Shown piece after piece: positions 43,314-56,199 of a DNA stretch of 64,000 nucleotides. A program made the translations under genes and the position numbers. Source of the DNA: Edaphochlamys debaryana (Eukaryota > Chlorophyta > Chlorophyceae > Chlamydomonadales). The notes beneath the pieces are model-generated. The model made no database searches. It worked only from the letters and a program-made list of their open reading frames with translations, and was not told where the DNA came from. The stretch covers positions 372,001-436,000 of the forward strand of contig JAEHOE010000059.1 of assembly GCA_016858145.1 (NCBI GenBank), written 5' to 3'. Position 1 is the first letter of the stretch; the number at the start of each line of letters is the position of its first letter.

Positions 43314-46300
43314 ATGTCTGAAGAGCCGTCTCCGAAACGCCTAAAGGCGGATGAGGGCGATGTTGGCGAAGCCGGGGACGGCGCGGAGCTCGAGCAAGTC
43401 GCCGAGGAGCGGCTAGCTACTGAGCTGGACGAGGTCCAGAAGGCCCTTGACAAGGTCAGTCCTCAGGAGGGCATACCGGGACGGGTGTAGAGCCCGCACA
43501 GCTAAGCATGCAATCCGGCGCTGCACGCTCGCTGTCGAAGGGCCACCGACCTGCTGCTAGCATGCTATGCGGCCTTGGACCGATGTTAGGCACCTGGGAA
43601 TGCGGGATCGCAAGGGCCTGCGCCGAATGCCGCGCTTGGGGCCGGGCCCGCGCTTTGCCCCCTCCCCGCGCTCCCCACCCCTGGGATGCCCACCTGCACA
43701 CCCCGTCCCCCGTCCACCTGCACACCCCGTCCCCCGTCTTGGGGGCTGTCTCGAGACCTTACAGAAGCACACCGCTAGCCACCCGGGCTTGCTCGCACCC
43801 CGGCTGACCCGCCCGTTGCGCCACGCAGTTGGGCGTTGGGCTCTGGAGCCTGCCCTAGCAGCGAGGGCTCTGCAGCCAGCCCTGGCAGCACCCCCTCTGC
43901 CCTGAGCACTCGGCCGCAGCAACCCTCGGCACAGGGGACAGCATTATAATTTCATACGGTTCTCGTTTCGGGGCCTCGCTCTGGGTTACAGGGCAGCGTA
44001 ACCTCGGCCATCCTTGCTTCGTGCATGTCAGGCACTTTCGGTCACCAGAAACCAGCCAGGAGGAGAGAGGGGTGGCGCTACGTTTCCCCAATCTCACCTC
44101 TGCGAGGCACGCTCCCTCCCAACAACGGCACTCCGCACTACCAGCGCAGCCAACCTCGGTTCCAATCCCACTGCATACGGCCCTCGCATTCCCACCCCCC
44201 CACCCTGCTCGCCCCTCCCCCGTCACCCCCTCACACCCCACCCCTGATCCTCCACCCCCCCATCCCTCTCCTCCCCCCTCACCCCCTGTCAGGTCAACGA
44301 CGAGGCCAGCGACCGGGTCCTGGCCGTGGAGCAGGAGTACAACAAGAAGCGGCGGCCCATCTACACGCAGCGGGCCGACATCATCCGCCGCGTGCCGCTG
44401 TTCTGGCAGCGCACGCTGTGCTCGCACCCCTCGCTGGCGGACCAGCTCACGGACGAGGACACGCAGGTGGGGGCAATGAGGGGCTGGGGGAAGGGGGGAG
44501 GACACGCACGGCGCAGGGCACAGAGTGGACGGGGCGTACGAGGAGGAGGACACGCGGGTGGGTGGTAGGGGCCGTGGGTCGCGTAGGTGTGCATGGGTCC
44601 CCACAGGGTGGCGGGCCAGCTGGCGGAGGAGGACACGCGGGTGGGGGCGGAGTGGCATGGGGCGTGAGCCGGTAGTGCTATCCTAGTGAGATTGGCAGAT
44701 GAGGTCCCATGGTCAGGAGGGCCACCTAGCCGACGAGGTCACGCAGATGTGGAGGGCCGCGGCACTCTGGGGGCGGGCTGGGGGGGCGGAGGGCGAGGGT
44801 CCCAGCGTGGCCCGGACCGGAGAGCACAGGACCCGGGGGAGCTCGGAGGGCACGTCACGGGGGTGGTGAGCATGCGTTGGCTGCCGTGGCAGGCCTAAGC
44901 TCTCGAGACTCTGCCCACACCTCCTTGCCCCCCCTGCCTTCCGACCCTCTGTCCCACTCCTCCTTCCCTTCCCTTCCCGCCCCTCCCCTCCTAGGTGCTC
45001 GAGTTCATGACGGAGGTGCGCAGCGCTCGGGGGGGCCGGAGGAGGGGCCTTGAGAGGTGGTGGTGGCGGGGGCGAAGGCGGGGGTGGGGCGCGTAGTGGT
45101 TGGGGCGGTTGCCCGACGGCCTCGTCAGGGGGGCCATGACCGGGGCGGCAGCAGCGGGGATTCAGAGGGGGGCGGGAGCGGGGGCTTCCTACCGCTCCGG
45201 CAACGGGAACTCCTTTGGCACACCGGCTTGGCGAGAAGACGGGAGCTGCAGGGCGGGGTACAGCCATGGGGCGTCAAGGGCGGTGGTATGGGTGGGCGCA
45301 AGCCGGGGCGCTCCCGAGGGGCCAGCTGCCAAGCCGGCCTCCAGCCTCTGGGCATCGGGACTTCGGGAGAGGAGGGCGTGGGTTGACGCTGGAGGGCTGC
45401 CAGGCGGCTGGGGTCCTCTGGAGCGCAGCCCGAGCGGGGCACAGGCCGCGGAGGAGCGGCGTGCGGAACCGCACGGGGAAGCGGACGTGCGGTGTGCACC
45501 TGGCTTAGTGCGCGCTCGTGCACATGGGTCTCGCCTCGTTGCGGGAGGGTTGTGTCGATTCACCGATTCATGTCGCATGCGGGGCTCCCGAGGGTTCGAC
45601 GGGAGGGGACGGGCACCCTGAAACGCCTGGGCCTCTCCTTGCCAACCTCCCTCTCCTGACCTTCCTTCTCCCACTCCCCCAACCCTGGATCTCGAATCTA
45701 CAGCTGGACGTGGTGGATTTCGACGACATCAAGTCCGGGTTCAAGATCGTGCTCACCTTCGCGCCCACCAACCCGTACTTCTCCAACGCCTCGCTGACTA
45801 AGGCCTTCCACTACGGCGACGACGGCCGCGTCACCATCGAGCCCTGCACCATCGACTGGAAGGAGGGCATGGTGCGTTGTCGGTTGGCGGTTGGCGGTTG
45901 AAGTGCGGCTCGTAACCTTTGGCGAAGTGGAGCAGCCGAGGAGCATCACATGACCTCACGCATCCCCTCCGCGCCTGCCCCTCCCCCAGGCGCCCAACTT
46001 CGACGGCGGGGCGCCCTCGTACATCGTGAGCGGGGTAGCCGGGTGGTGCGAGGCGGGAAGAGCAGGGGCTGGGATGGGCGGGAGGGCCCGGACAGTGCAC
46101 CGGGGGCGGGAGTGCGAGGGGTGGGAAGGGCTGCGAGCGCCCCGGCCTGGCCCCCTCGAGCATACCCCCCTTGCCTCCCCCTTACCCCCCCCCCCTCCCG
46201 ACTGTGTGGCGGTATGTACCTTCTCCGGCAATCCCTCTAACAACTAGACGCTGTCCCGCTTATCAGCTTCTAACACCTCTACCCCTCCCCCCCCAGTTCT

Positions 46301-47630
46301 TCACGTGGATGACCACGGCGGAGCCCATTGGGGAGGGCACCCCGGACGAGGTAAGGGAGGCCTGGGGGGCGGGGGGCCCCGCGTGAGGGTGGCTCAGTAA
46401 CCCGTGTGTCAGGGGCAACTCGCGGAGGCCGGGCAATCCCATGCCGCCCATCCGGGACCCACGTGCCCCTTGGGGGTCGAGGTTGAAAAAGCCGGTAGTC
46501 GGTGCACTAGGGATAGGCTAGTGCAGCGATTGGGGGGCCACGAGGGGCTGTCTATAGCCGGAGCGGAAGCGTCGGAGCAGCGCGGGGAAGGGGCGGGGAA
46601 GGGACCGGGGGCGGTGCACTTCAGTGTGGCAAGGAAAAGACCGCCGGCGCGTGCAGTGGAGGAGGCGCGCAGGGAGGGGCCAGCGCCAGTGGAGCGGGGC
46701 GGGGGCCGGGCAGGTGGCAGAGGGGACTGGGGCGGGAGGGAGGCTCGAGGCGAGGGTGGCTGCTGCCCGGCGCGCGTGCCAGTGTCCGCGTCAGTGTCAG
46801 TGTCCGCCCTGCGCCTTCCCCACTAGATCAGATCGCTGAGGTGCTCAAGGACGAGATCTGGGTCCTCCTCCCACCTTACGTCTGGCCCCTGACAGGTCCC
46901 GCTGCCCCCTATTCCCCCGAAATCCCCCCCAGATCGCTGAGGTGCTCAAGGACGAGATCTGGCTCCTCCCACCTCACGTCTGGCCCCTGACAGGTCCCGC
47001 TGCCCCCTATTCCCCCGAAATGCCCCCAGATCGCTGAGGTGCTCAAGGACGAGATCTGGCTCCTCCCACCTCACGTCTGGCCCCTAACAGGTCCCGCTGC
47101 CCCCTATTCCCCCGAAATACCCCCAGATCGCTGAGGTGCTCAAGGACGAGATCTGGCTCCTCCCACCTCACGTCTGGCCCCTAACAGGTCCCGCTGCCCC
47201 CTATTCCCCCGAAATGCCCCCAGATCGCCGAGGTGCTCAAGGACGAGATCTGGCCCAACCCCGTCAAGTACTACTTCAACGACCTGCCGCCGCACGACTT
47301 CGAGGGTGGGGATGGTGGACTGAAGTGCGACCGCTGAGGTTGAAAGGGCAAAAGACGAGGAGGGCACGGGCCCCAAAGAACACACGTTTCCTTACCCCCG
47401 TCTCCCCTTCCCTTCCTCCTCCCTCCCCAGGCGCCGAGGGCGAAGAGGGCCCGGACGTGGAGTTTGTGGAGGAGGAGATGGAGGTGCTTGCCGGGGAGGA
47501 GGGTGAGGAGGGCGAGGGCGAGGAGGGGATGGACGACCCTGAGGTAGTGTACGAGGGCGAGGGGGGGGAGGGCGAGGAGGGGGCCGGGGACGGGGAGGAG
47601 GGGTTTGAGGGCGGGGAGGACGAGGCGTGA
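43314..47630 (+). CDS. SET: SET/NAP1-family histone chaperone
   Basis: Eight exons (43314-43454, 44293-44466, 44995-45015, 45704-45871, 45990-46025, 46297-46350, 47224-47305, 47431-47630) sum to 292 codons (291 aa). The start has a basic cluster (SPKRLKADEG). The dimerisation helix follows (VLAVEQEYNKKRRPIYTQR, then IPxFW-like VPLFWQRTL). The NAP core carries VVDFDDIKSGFKIVLTF, NPYFSNASLTKAF and FFTWMT, ending PNPVKYYFND. The C-terminus is a long Asp/Glu-rich tail, as in SET/TAF-I. It binds histones H3-H4 or H1 in the nucleus and can block acetylation, by family knowledge. Exon 3 is only 21 nt. The acceptor region of exon 7 is tandemly repeated. Confidence 0.9.
46830..47253 (+). repeat. Five-copy tandem array of a splice acceptor and exon start
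   Basis: Units start at 46830, 46931, 47028, 47125 and 47222 (spacing 101, 97, 97, 97). Each has a pyrimidine tract (absent in the first unit), CCCCCAG and the start of exon 7 (ATCGCTGAGGTGCTCAAGG). Only the last unit continues into the conserved NPVKYYFND sequence; the others continue into CTCCTCCCACCTCACGTCTGG. Confidence 0.9.
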
Positions 47631-49070
47631 GGGGAGATGCAAGGGCGTGGGCCGGGGCTGTGGGAGCAGCGAGGGGGAGGGTGGAGGGCGGGTGGCGGGA
47701 AGCGCTGGTGGTGCGGTTCCAGAGGCCAGGAGAGGTGTGGATGCGGCGGGAGAGGGGGGAGAGTTGGGTTGCCTGGGGCCGCCGCCGTCCTGCTTGCGTC
47801 GAGGGGGGCCTTGTCGTTGCCTTGACCGCTACTTGCAGCGGGGTTGAGCGGGGCGCGTGACGACATGGGGAGGCTGATGAGGTTGTGGGACCGCACGTGT
47901 GAGGCTCGGGTGTGCTGGGCTCGCTAGGGAGGAGATTGGGGGTCGGGCTTTCAAGCAGAAGTGCAAGATCGGGGGTCGGGGTGGGGTGGTGGGTGCATTT
48001 GGAGGACGGGGAGCGGTTGGGGGACACGTGTTCGTCTTGCAGTCTTGCGGTTGGGCAAAGGTGCTGGCTTCCGCGCAGGCTGGACAGGTGGGACCAGGGT
48101 GGCGCGTGGCCTGGGCGAGGAGCCGCCTCGCACATCCTATGACTGGCACAGAAGCACAAGACGGTAGGCGTCTCGGGCGGGATGTGCGGTGCGTACAGCG
48201 GCGAGAGGCGGATGTCGGGCGGGGTGCCGGGTGCATGGGTGCAGCCGGGCGCGGACCAACGCCGTGGGAGCGTGTGGGAGTGAGGGTGTGGGCGCTGGTG
48301 GCATGGACGGATTCTCGGCTGGCCCCCAACGGTGTTCAGAGCCCGGGAGGGAGGGACGGCGTGCGGGAGGACGGAGGAGGGGCGCTGCACGCCGGCACGT
48401 GTTGTAAAGCTTCGGAGCACCTTGCCGCCTGTTCCGCGCTACGGGATACACAGCTTCACAGGACCTCACACATTTGAAAGCCGGAGGGCCTCTGGGTGCA
48501 TAACAATGCAGCGCGGCAGGTGCTCCCCGCTCGTCGGCATGCCGGTCGGTGGGGCCCTCGAACCATCGAGCATACACCACGCGCATACACGACCCAGTCG
48601 GCCAGTCCCGGTCGAAACCCGCCCGCACAATCCGTACTTCCGCTTCGACACGGGGCCCCCTGCCCCCTCACACATCAGTATGTACGGCATGACATGTCAT
48701 TACCCAGCTACTAAGCACGTTAAACAGTACCGACGCTGCCCGAGGCAGAGCATGATGCACAATGCTTAGTGGGTTGATGGTTGATGAGTCCTCTCCCACT
48801 CCCACACAAGGCTTTGTTCGTCCTGCAAGAATGTCAGCTTATGGCAAGCAGTCGTTCCAGCTGCTGTGAACACAGAGCTAGCATAAGCTTGGCCGAAACT
48901 CCATCCCCTTGACCTGCTCGGGCACCTACTCGAGAAGAGTGTGAGGCCACGGCGTGGGGCCGGCCGTGGTGACACGGCTAGTGAGGAAGCGGGACCCGAA
49001 GTCTACCTCCTAAATACAGTAACGTTGAATTGCGAAACGTTGATCACGCACATGAATGGGCACATAAGCT
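47631..49070. other. Intergenic region between convergent genes
   Basis: It contains the 3' untranslated regions of the SET gene and copy B. TGTAA at 48413-48417 could be the SET poly(A) signal. I see no further gene; the open frames here lack splice-consistent domains. Confidence 0.5.
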
Positions 49071-52000
49071 CTAGATGATGCCGAACGAGGGGCACAGATC
49101 CGATGGCGTGCTGACGCCGCACAGGCTGGGGTCTGCCCCCGCTGGCGCCGCGCACGTGACCCCCGGCCGTGCGCAGTAGTCCCTGCAGTCCGCTCCCTGC
49201 GTCTCCAGGTTCACGTGCTTGATCAGCAGGTTCATCACCACCTGACAGGGGGGGGAGAGGTGGAGGCGGGAGGGATTGGGGGAGCAGGGGTGAGTACCCA
49301 GCAGAGCGAGGGCCAGGCGAGGTTCATATTCATGGCTCTGCCCTCTCCCGACGCCGCACGCACCCCGGACGGGTTGTTCCAGGCCGCGGCGGTGGCGATG
49401 CCGCACACGCAGGGCGGTTTAAGGTTGACCATACTGGGGTCAGCGAAAGCCTTGATCGCATCGCAGTACTCCACCGCAAACACGGAGGCGGGGCTGCGGG
49501 AGGGTGGGTGGGGGCACGTCAGGTGGTGGGGGTAAGCGAGGCGGGGAAAGGGAGAGCGGGGGCTCGCAGGGCGGGGCGGGGAAATGGCGGCGAGGGCAGG
49601 GCTGCGGGCATGTGGGAAGGTGAGCAACCGTGCTGGCACTCCCTCCCAGTCCTTACCGAGTGATTGCGGCCTTGTAGCTGTCGCACTCATCGTACGTGTA
49701 GCACTCCTCGCTCAGGAACCTGGGGTTCGGGGATGAAGCATAATTTAGGGATATGGGACCCCAGCACTCTTGACGGGATCACATGCCCACATAATGACTA
49801 TAACCCATGTGCTTCCGACCCATCCCCGCCCCCACCACCAGGCCCCCACCCCCAGCCCCAGGCACCCCCAGCCCCAGGCCCCCACCAGTCGTACGCGTCC
49901 GCCACCCGGCGCCCGTCCGCGAACCGCTCCGTCAGCATGCCCACAGCGTTCTTCAGGCCCACGGACTGGGGGTGGGGGCGGGGGGGTGGGGTGGGGTGGA
50001 AGGCACAGGAGGTGTGAGCAGTGCCCAAGAAATGCGTGTGCTCGATTGCGCTGACGCCGGGATCCCCTCATGCGCACAGCTACCGACCCAACACCCCCCT
50101 TCTCCCATCACCAGCCCCACTGCAAACCCCCCTCCCATACCCCCGCAGCAGCCCTCACCAGCCCCAGCCCGTGTGCGGCGTCCAGCAGCGCCTGGTTGTA
50201 CGCCAGGTTCTGGGCCAGGGTCACGCCCCGGGCGGTGGCGGTCTGGGGAACGTTCTGGTAGGTGTCGACGTTGTCCTGTGGGAGGGGAGGGCGGAGGGAG
50301 GGGTGGGAGGGGTGGGAGGCTAAAGTACCGCCAAAGGCTCGGCAGCCTGGAGCACATACGCATGCCCGCTACCGCCGCGACTTGGCATTCCCGCGGCATG
50401 CGCACACCCTAGAGGCCCCCACTCCTCCCCTCGCCTTCCCCACCATCTTCCCTTCCCTCCCCTTCCCCACCATTTCGATGGCATCACAGCCAGCCCACAC
50501 TGCCGTACGCATGCGGGGGATCATGACCTGCGCGGACAAGCGAGGGCGGAGCGGATGTACGACAGTGTGAGCGCGCCGCACACACCAAACGTGCCGTACA
50601 AGCCACGTGCCGAACGACGCATCCCCACAAACCCTGTGGGGCCCCCCACCCCATCCCACCCCCCCACCCCGCCCTCCACCCTCGCCCTTCCTCACCCGAT
50701 TGATAAGCATCGCGCGCGTCTGGTTGCGGTCGATCGCGAGCCACTTCTCGTCCACCCACGGGAAGTCCATGTACTTGATGAACAGGGGCCCGGGCACCGC
50801 GAGGCCCGCGGCCGCCCCCCCCGTGCCGCCCAGCGCCTCGGCGATGGACGTCCAGTTGACGCCGCGGGCGAGGTCAAAGGGCTCGCGCCACTCCTCGTAG
50901 GTCCCCGAGCTGAAGTAGCAGATGAGCTGTGGTGGGTTGGGTTGGGAGGGGGGCCAAGGAGGAAGTAGCAGATGAGCGGTTGGTGAGAGGGGGGAAGGGA
51001 GCGGAGGGGAGGGGAGAGAGGGGAGGTAGGGAAGGAGGGGTTTGGGGCGGGCGCGAGGGCGGGGGGGCGGTGTGCCCACTTCCACACCCTAATTCCCTGG
51101 AGTTGCCCCTATTAGTAAGCCCCACCTTGTAGGAGCTGCGAGCAATGCCCAGCTGCCGGGCCTGAGCCAGCATGTTTGCCACGCTGTCCACGTCGACATC
51201 GATTACGTCAGGCTTAGTCAGCAGCATTGCCGTAAAGTTGGATCCGGTCAACTGCCACTGCCAGCGGTGGGGGCCGGAAGGGCGCCAAATGGTGGAGGGG
51301 GGCGCGGGGCTGGGGGGCCGGGGGGGCCGGGGCGAGGGGCTGGGGGGCGAGGGGGGTTTCGGGGGGCTTGGCGGCTTGAATGGAGAAGGCGGCTTGGGGG
51401 CAGGAGAAGGCGGCGCGGGCGGCCGGGGGGGCTTGGGGGCCGGGGAAGGTGGCTTCGGAGGCGAGGGCGGTTTCGGGGCAGGAGAGGGCGGCTTGGGGGG
51501 AGCGGGCGGCTTGGGAGCGGGAGACGGCGGCTTGGGAGGCGAGGGCGGCTTGGGGGCGGGGGACGGCGGCTTGGGAGGTGAGGGCGGTTTTGGGGCAGGA
51601 GAGGGCGGTTTTGGGGGGCCTGGCGGCTTGGGAGGAGGCGTGGGCGGCTTAGGGGGGCCGGGAGGTGAAGGCGGCTTCGGTCGGGGGCTGGGGGGCCGGG
51701 GCGATGGCTTGGGGGGTGCCGGCGGACGCGGCTTGGGGGAGGGGCGTGGTGGAGGAGTGGGAGGGCGCGGCGAGGGCAGGGGCTTGGGCGGAGAAGGCGG
51801 GGAGGGCGGGTAGGCGGCAGTCTTCTGCAGGGTCGGTGCGAGAGAGGCGCGAGGAGGGGCAATCAGGTGCAACCACGGGTGAAGCCTCACAACCCCTCGA
51901 CCCCCCTGAGCACCCCACCCCTACCCCCACCCCCCTCCCCGGACCCACCCCCGACGCCACGTGCAGCATGGAATCCCAGTAGCTGGGCAGCGAGTCCCAG

Positions 52001-54555
52001 GGGTTGGGCAGGCCGTCGTCGGTGAAGTACACGAACGAGTAGCCCAGGCTCTCGGCGCCCGACACCAGCGTGGTCAGCAGCTGGGTGGTGGCGGTTGCGT
52101 CGGCGGCCGGAGCCTGCGCGCGCAGACGTGGGGCAAACCGGGCTGAGCGCAGGGCATATCATCACAAGGGCGATCGAGACTGAGAAGTCAGAGCTGCACC
52201 GAGAGCCACAAGCTGCATGCGTGGCCCTGCCAAGCATGAGCACACAGTGGCATGCTTTTTGCCGTGGTGTGTTTTTCGCCCCCGAACGGGACAAAGTTGG
52301 CCGCGGTGTCATGGTCAGTAGGTGCCTGTGCAGATTCATGTTCAGTGCATAAGGTGGCATGCTTTCTGCCCACCTGTGCGTAGACCAGCAGCGAGCAGGC
52401 CGACACGTTGCCGCAGTCGCAGCGGCCGCCGCCCCCCACCACCTGCCCCCGCCACACGTCGGCGTTGGACTCGAATCGCACGTAGACGTCCTGTGGAGGG
52501 GGGGTGGGGGGGGTGGAAGGGCGGGAGAAGGGTGGGAGGAGGGAAGCGGGATAAGTTGGCAAGACCGTTTGCATGTACGGCAGCCGGACCTGGAGGTCTG
52601 TGCAATAGCGGGATAGGCCGTGTATTGCCCCCCTGCTCACCGACAGCCCTGCCAGCTGGCAGCTGATTTGAGTTCCCGGGTTGAAGATCACCCGGCCGCC
52701 CTTTGAGGCGATGTGGTCCGAGATGGCCCCATAGAACGTCAGCGCCTGGGGTGTGGGGGCAGGGGGTGGGGCCACGGGGTTTCGAGGCAAGGGTTGAGAG
52801 TCAGACGGAGGTACCGTACGTGCTGTGAGTGGAGGGCTCTCGTACTGGCACTGCTTGGGGCCTGTGGCCGTCCTCCCCACCTCCGTCCAAGCCCTGAACT
52901 AGCTGTAATACCCCCCAAATCCCGCCCAGCGTTATCTTGCCCTTCCCTTCCCAACGCCCTGCCCCCCGCCTCACGCTGGGGACGGCTGACGACACCTCGT
53001 CCACAAAGATGCCCGTGAGTACGGAGGTGAAGTTGCCGTACCTGTCGTACAGCACAGCCGCCGGTGACACAGGCGGGCATCAGGGGCGGAGGTCACCCAG
53101 GTCCCTCACCAGCGGAGCCCGTCCGCCCGACTCCTTCCTACAACCTCTTCCCCCCACCCGCAGTAGCTGTTTGTGATTCCGCTCGCGCCCATCCCCTTCC
53201 GTGGAAGTGGCAGAGCATTAGTAAGAAAAACCAGCGGCACGCACCAGATGTCAATGGCCCCCTTGACGTCAGCCACGGGCCGTGGCGTGGAGGTGGCGAA
53301 GTCCGACAGCGAGTGGATGTAGCCGTACAGCTTGATGCCTGTACGGCAGTGCGGTACGGCAGTGTGGTGGTGAGGGAAGATGCGCGGCAGCATGGGGTAG
53401 ACTTGCCCTCACCTCACCCCCCTTTCCCAGGTCCTTGTACCCCTGTGTACCCTTGTACCCCACGCACGCTTCGTGCCCTGCACACACGCTCCCTGCGACC
53501 CCGCGTCCGCCAAGCGCTTCCATGAACCCCGCCACCGACCCACGCCCCCCTCACACAAACACAGGCCCCTTTCTCCCCCCCCATTCCCGCCATCCACAGC
53601 GCCCCCACTGCACACACGCCTCTCCCCTACTCTCCCCCCATCCCGCCGTCCCATCCCCCACGCTCCCCCCAGGCCCCACCCGCGTCCGCCAGGCGCTTTT
53701 GTCCCGCCATCGACTCTCCCCCACCTCCCATACACACGCGCCTTCCCAATCTTCTCCCCTCCTTTCCCCTCCACCCTCCACCCCACGCCTGGCCCCCTTC
53801 AGCTCACCCGCGTCCGCCAGGCGCTTGTACCCCGCCATCCACAGCGCCTGCTCCGTGGTGGGGGGGCCGCTGGCGGGGCCCGTGATGATGGCGGACACCG
53901 TGCAGGCAGCGCCCCAGGCCACCTGGGGAGGAAAGGGGGCAGGGGGGGGGAAAGGGGGATCGGAAGGGGGTGGGGTGGTTAGGGGGAGTGAGGGGTGGCA
54001 AGGGGGAAGGGTGCTCCACAGAGGTCAGGGGGAAAGGGCAGGAGGGTAAGCTGGAGCGGTGAGGTGTGAGCCTTTTGGAGGTGGGACACGGCTGGAGGCG
54101 AAGCGGCCCTGCTGACTGTGGAGCACTTCCTCATCACTTCCACCCCGCCGCTGCTGTCCCCCCAGCCACCTCCACCGCCCCGCCCCCTACCCCGCTCACC
54201 ATCTTGTCCACTATCTCGGGCGCATAGTATGGGTTAACGTAGAGGGGAATGAGGATTCCCATGTTGTTGGGATCTGAGGAGAAGGAGTGGAGAGGGCAGA
54301 GCAGGTGGCGGTGTGAGCACTTCAGGGGAGTGGGGAGAGACACAGCCGCAAGCATGAGCGGCCAGGCCGCATATGCTTACCAGCCGGGCAGACGATCGCA
54401 TCGACTCCACCGCTGAGTCCTACAGTGAGGAGGGGTGCAGGTTGAGTACCCCGCCCAGGTTTAGTCGCGGGCGTGCGCCATGCCGACTTGCCCGACAGAG
54501 CGATGGCGACGGCCACCACTGAGGCGACGCGAAAGCGCCACGGCTGAGTATGCAT
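49071..54555 (-). CDS. Secreted GH135-like (spherulin-4) + GH114 fusion glycosidase, copy B
   Basis: This inverted paralogue of the gene at 33039 has the same domain order and, exon for exon, the same architecture. The start at 54555 gives a signal peptide (VASVVAVAIALSG). Spherulin-4 motifs: ILIPLYVNP, KLYGYIHS, GIFVDEV and VRFES. The linker is longer and of a different type (KPPSPPKPPSPAPKPP, about 51290-51830). GH114 motifs: WQWQLTGSN, LICYFSSGTYEEWR, GCDAIEM-DNVD, SEEC and VEYC. The last exon (49071-49241) has the same Cys-rich end. Intron 1 also uses a GC donor (GCAAGT). No break was seen. The expected substrate is the same galactosamine-containing polysaccharide; the linker difference suggests independent expansion of the repeats. 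Confidence 0.86.
51290..51830 (-). repeat. Pro-rich linker repeat of copy B
   Basis: Tandem PPSPAPKPPSPPKPPSPAP-type units of about 30 nt are encoded on the minus strand. The plus strand reads as a long Gly-rich open frame, which is only a shadow. Confidence 0.8.
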
Positions 54556-56199
54556 AGCTATAAGCTTCCAGAACCTAGCACTGGGGGAAAAAAACGCGCC
54601 CGAGCTCAGGTAGAGCGCATGCTGACATTAAGCTCGGCCCTCTTGAATTGTGAAGGGCGCAGTGTGTTGTGCTGGTATGCTGGCTTTCCCCACAATATGT
54701 TCCGGCCCTGGCTGGGCCTCGGTTGTGTCCGAACGTGTGCCTTCATCGGACCTTCTCGCCTTACAGCGAAACTCCAGCGCTCGCGAGAGATGCCCGTTCC
54801 CAGACGTGGCGTGTTTCCGCTCCGTTATCAATCGAATGCTTTAGCATCCTGCTAACCTGAGACCATGGCCGCCGTTGACGCCGGCGGGCGCGAGGGCGGG
54901 GGCCCCGGGTGAAACCCTGTCAGCTCGGGCAGGCCCGGGCCCCGTGGTCGGCCTCTCCAGGCCTGCACCTGTCAAGGGCCGAGTAAGTTGCGCGAATCCG
55001 CTCGACTTCTCTCCTGCATACCGCATCTCTATCAACCTGCCCTCCCGCCCTAGCTATCCCTGCCGTCACGCGGCATGCCGCCCTCCGCCTCGGCACGGCG
55101 CCGGCATCGCGCAGAGGCATCGCTATGCTATCCTCCCCCCTCGCCAGACCCCCGCAGTTTGCCCCCCTTGGAATCGTCGCCTGCTGTGAGCTCTAGCACT
55201 TGTACCCCCGCGTGGCTGTTCCTCGCGGGGCAGACCCGTGCGGGGCTGCAGGGGAAGATAGCCTTTGCACAGGGTAATGGCACTATGGCAGGCCCTCCAA
55301 GGACTTGCCAGGCCTGGCCCCCACCGATACCGTACCGTTCGCTGCATTCGCGGGTCTCCTGGGACCGGTGCGGGGCTGCAGCGACAGAAGGAGTGGAAGG
55401 CCAAAAGAAAGCTAGAGCATGCAGCAAGGCGTAGGGTGATGGGGTCAGTGCGTCGCGGAAACGGCGGGGACACTTGCGTGGCGGGCAAGGCAAGGCCCGG
55501 CGTGGCCGCATGGCGGCAAGGTGCGGTACAATAGGGGGCGTCCACGTGGATGGGTACGGATGGGTCGCGGTGGGCCGGGCGGGGGCGGGGCGCATTGGCG
55601 GTGGCTCGTGGGCATTCGACCCGTGATTGCTACCCGTGATCGCTACCACGCCCATACGGGCCGTGGACCCAGGAGCTGGAACGCTGGGGTTGAGGCTTTG
55701 GCGGCTGCTGGGTGCTGGCACTGCTGGTTCTGCTCTCGGTTGAAGGGCAGTTGTGGTGACCACGAAGGTGAAAGGAAAGGCGGGTGCTGGCTGAGCCTGA
55801 ATGCTGGGGGATGGCAGGCTGAGCTGTTGCACACAGCGCCCAGGCAAGTCAGTATGTGTTTTGCTTGTTGCTCTTCGTTCTCGTACGTAGAACCAAGCTC
55901 GAGGAGGGCGGCGCAGTCGATGCTGCTCCTCTCCACGATGACGCGGAGGCATGCGTGCAGGCACGGCGACCAGCTGAGGACAGACAGTCCCGCAGCCCAC
56001 CTAGGCAGGCAAGAAGGCGGCCGCGGGGAGCAAGCGCACCGACCGACCGGAATGCCTGGGGCGGACCCCTGGGGGCGGCGGATGGGGCGAACTCGACCCG
56101 TGACCGCGGATTGCCTCCCACACGATTTGCCTCATGCATCTGGGCATGGCGTTACTGCCCACTGCTTGTTCGCATTTCCCGCTTGCACAACCACGCACC
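54556..56199. other. Divergent intergenic region
   Basis: It separates copy B (-) from the helicase gene (+). CTTATAGCT just upstream of the copy B ATG is TATA-like. The right half probably holds the leader of the helicase gene. No gene is supported; short open frames have no recognisable content. Confidence 0.45.

Noticed and set aside
51172..51813. Plus-strand Gly-rich open frame
   Set aside because: It is the exact complement of the proline-rich linker of the minus-strand enzyme gene; repeats keep both strands open.
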